Shown in pieces: positions 12,693 through 13,346 of a stretch of 13,346 nt of DNA (within the stretch, counting starts at the first letter, position 1; every line of letters starts with the position of its first letter). The position numbers and the translations under genes are program-made. The stretch is from an uncultured Butyrivibrio sp. (lineage in GTDB: Bacteria; Bacillota; Clostridia; Lachnospirales; Lachnospiraceae). The notes beneath the pieces are model-generated. The model was given only the letters and a program-made list of their open reading frames with translations, did not search any database and had not been told where the DNA came from. The stretch covers positions 1,226-14,571 of the forward strand of contig CAJTON010000033.1 in assembly GCA_910577605.1 (NCBI GenBank), given 5' to 3'.

Positions 12693-13346
12693 TTAGGTAT
12701 TTTCTGCCTTATTAGTATTCAGCAGCCCGCTAATTTCTCCCATAAGCTCCGACTCATGCTTTAACTGCTCCGCATTATCATCGAAATCTCCGCCGCTCAT
12801 TTCCATTGTCTCGGTTTCGCGCGTAGAGATTCCGAGCGTTACACGCTTTGTCGCCGCGTTTACTTCTTTAAGCGGATCAAGCATTCCCTGAGACGGTCCA
12901 TTCCATTTACATTTGCACCAAGCCTCACGGACGGACGGATTGAGGAAAAAGCCCGGCGCGTTGACCCGCCCTTTGGCGATAGCCTCGACAAGCCACATCT
13001 CATATACAGGCTGACAGAAATCATTGACAAGCCATGTCCGCTTCATTTTAAAAGCTTTCCATGCCTCTTCAAGCGCGGCTTTTGAAGCCGAATAACTTGC
13101 CCCGAACTGCTTCAACAGCAATTCGTGCGGAATTTCAAGCGCGGCTCCTATATACTTTGCATATGATGTCGTAAACGAATCGAAATTAGAGTTTGGTCTT
13201 GACGGGTCCGCCATCTTTATATCCTCGCCCGGCTCAAGAATATTGATCATTCCCGGACCCAAGCCGTAACTGCTCTTGTCATTTTCCCCGCCGTCCTCAT
13301 CTTCGATTCCGGTGAACGGCATCTCGGACGTGCCTTTTTCGCTCGT
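12693..13346 (-). CDS. Phage portal protein (lambda gpB family), C-terminal part
   Basis: This is the dodecameric DNA channel of the head. The frame is open to the right edge (codons TSEKGTSEM... precede the first internal ATG at 13322), so only the C-terminal part, about 217 residues, is seen. Family features are GPGMINILEPGEDIKMADPSRPNSNFDSFTTSYAKYIGAALEIPHELLLKQFGASYSASKAALEEAWK, a signature stretch of lambda-type portals, and then RTWLVNDFCQPVYEMWLVEAI and the WNGPSQGMLDPLKEVNAATKRV segment. It ends with a charged tail. In lambda, portal is directly followed by the protease gene C; here the toxin-antitoxin and membrane-protein genes lie between. Confidence 0.92.
   Translation of the reverse strand, partial: TSEKGTSEMPFTGIEDEDGGENDKSSYGLGPGMINILEPGEDIKMADPSRPNSNFDSFTTSYAKYIGAALEIPHELLLKQFGASYSASKAALEEAWKAFKMKRTWLVNDFCQPVYEMWLVEAIAKGRVNAPGFFLNPSVREAWCKCKWNGPSQGMLDPLKEVNAATKRVTLGISTRETETMEMSGGDFDDNAEQLKHESELMGEISGLLNTNKAENT

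Noticed and set aside
1..13346. CRISPR arrays, tRNA genes, insertion sequences or phage attachment sites
   Set aside because: I found no regularly spaced direct repeats, cloverleaf-like sequences, transposase frames or terminal repeats. The phage ends lie outside the window.

Overview
The window is the structural (head plus contractile tail) half of a prophage. Every large gene is on the minus strand, so transcription runs from the right edge to the left. The strong AGGAGG-type ribosome binding sites, tight ATG/TTG/TAATG overlaps and the small holin-like toxin suggest a Firmicutes host, probably a gut Clostridia (Lachnospiraceae/Oscillospiraceae-like). Both ends are open: the portal gene runs off the right edge, and a small gene next to the tail fibres runs off the left edge.

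Head module, in transcription order: lambda-family portal (partial, 13346-12693); an accessory insert (about 12690-11498); a ClpP-type head maturation protease with a scaffold-like C-terminal half and a likely nested scaffold start; a gpD-like decoration protein; a gpE-like major capsid protein; a small acidic connector-region protein; and a gpFII-like head-tail joining protein. Tail module: a minor tail protein Z-like protein, a presumed tail terminator, a small TTG-started protein, tail sheath, tail tube, a tail assembly chaperone with a -1 frameshift extension, a truncated tape measure protein, a fragment of a baseplate spike (gpV/gp45 type), gpU, gpW/gp25, gpJ and gpI. The phage therefore combines a lambda-type head with a P2/Mu-type contractile tail.

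The accessory insert is the most interesting part. It holds what looks like a complete type I toxin-antitoxin locus. A 31-residue single-span holin-like toxin is read leftward from an extended -10 promoter. A convergent antisense RNA of about 107 nt is read rightward from its own extended -10 promoter and ends at a 12-bp intrinsic terminator over the toxin stop codon. A long imperfect inverted repeat could close the toxin mRNA end to end. Downstream is an AT-rich gene for a membrane protein with two pairs of transmembrane segments. Its C-terminal half resembles the TRADD-N-associated two-transmembrane domain described in predicted bacterial immunity/cell-death systems. These look like prophage cargo genes inserted between portal and protease.

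The second notable point is apparent damage in the tail. The tape measure gene stops after 466 codons by running out of frame into the 3' end of a spike gene. The C-terminus of the tape measure, the hub genes and the N-terminus of the spike are missing from where they should lie. This looks like an internal deletion, so the prophage may be unable to make working tails while keeping its cargo genes.
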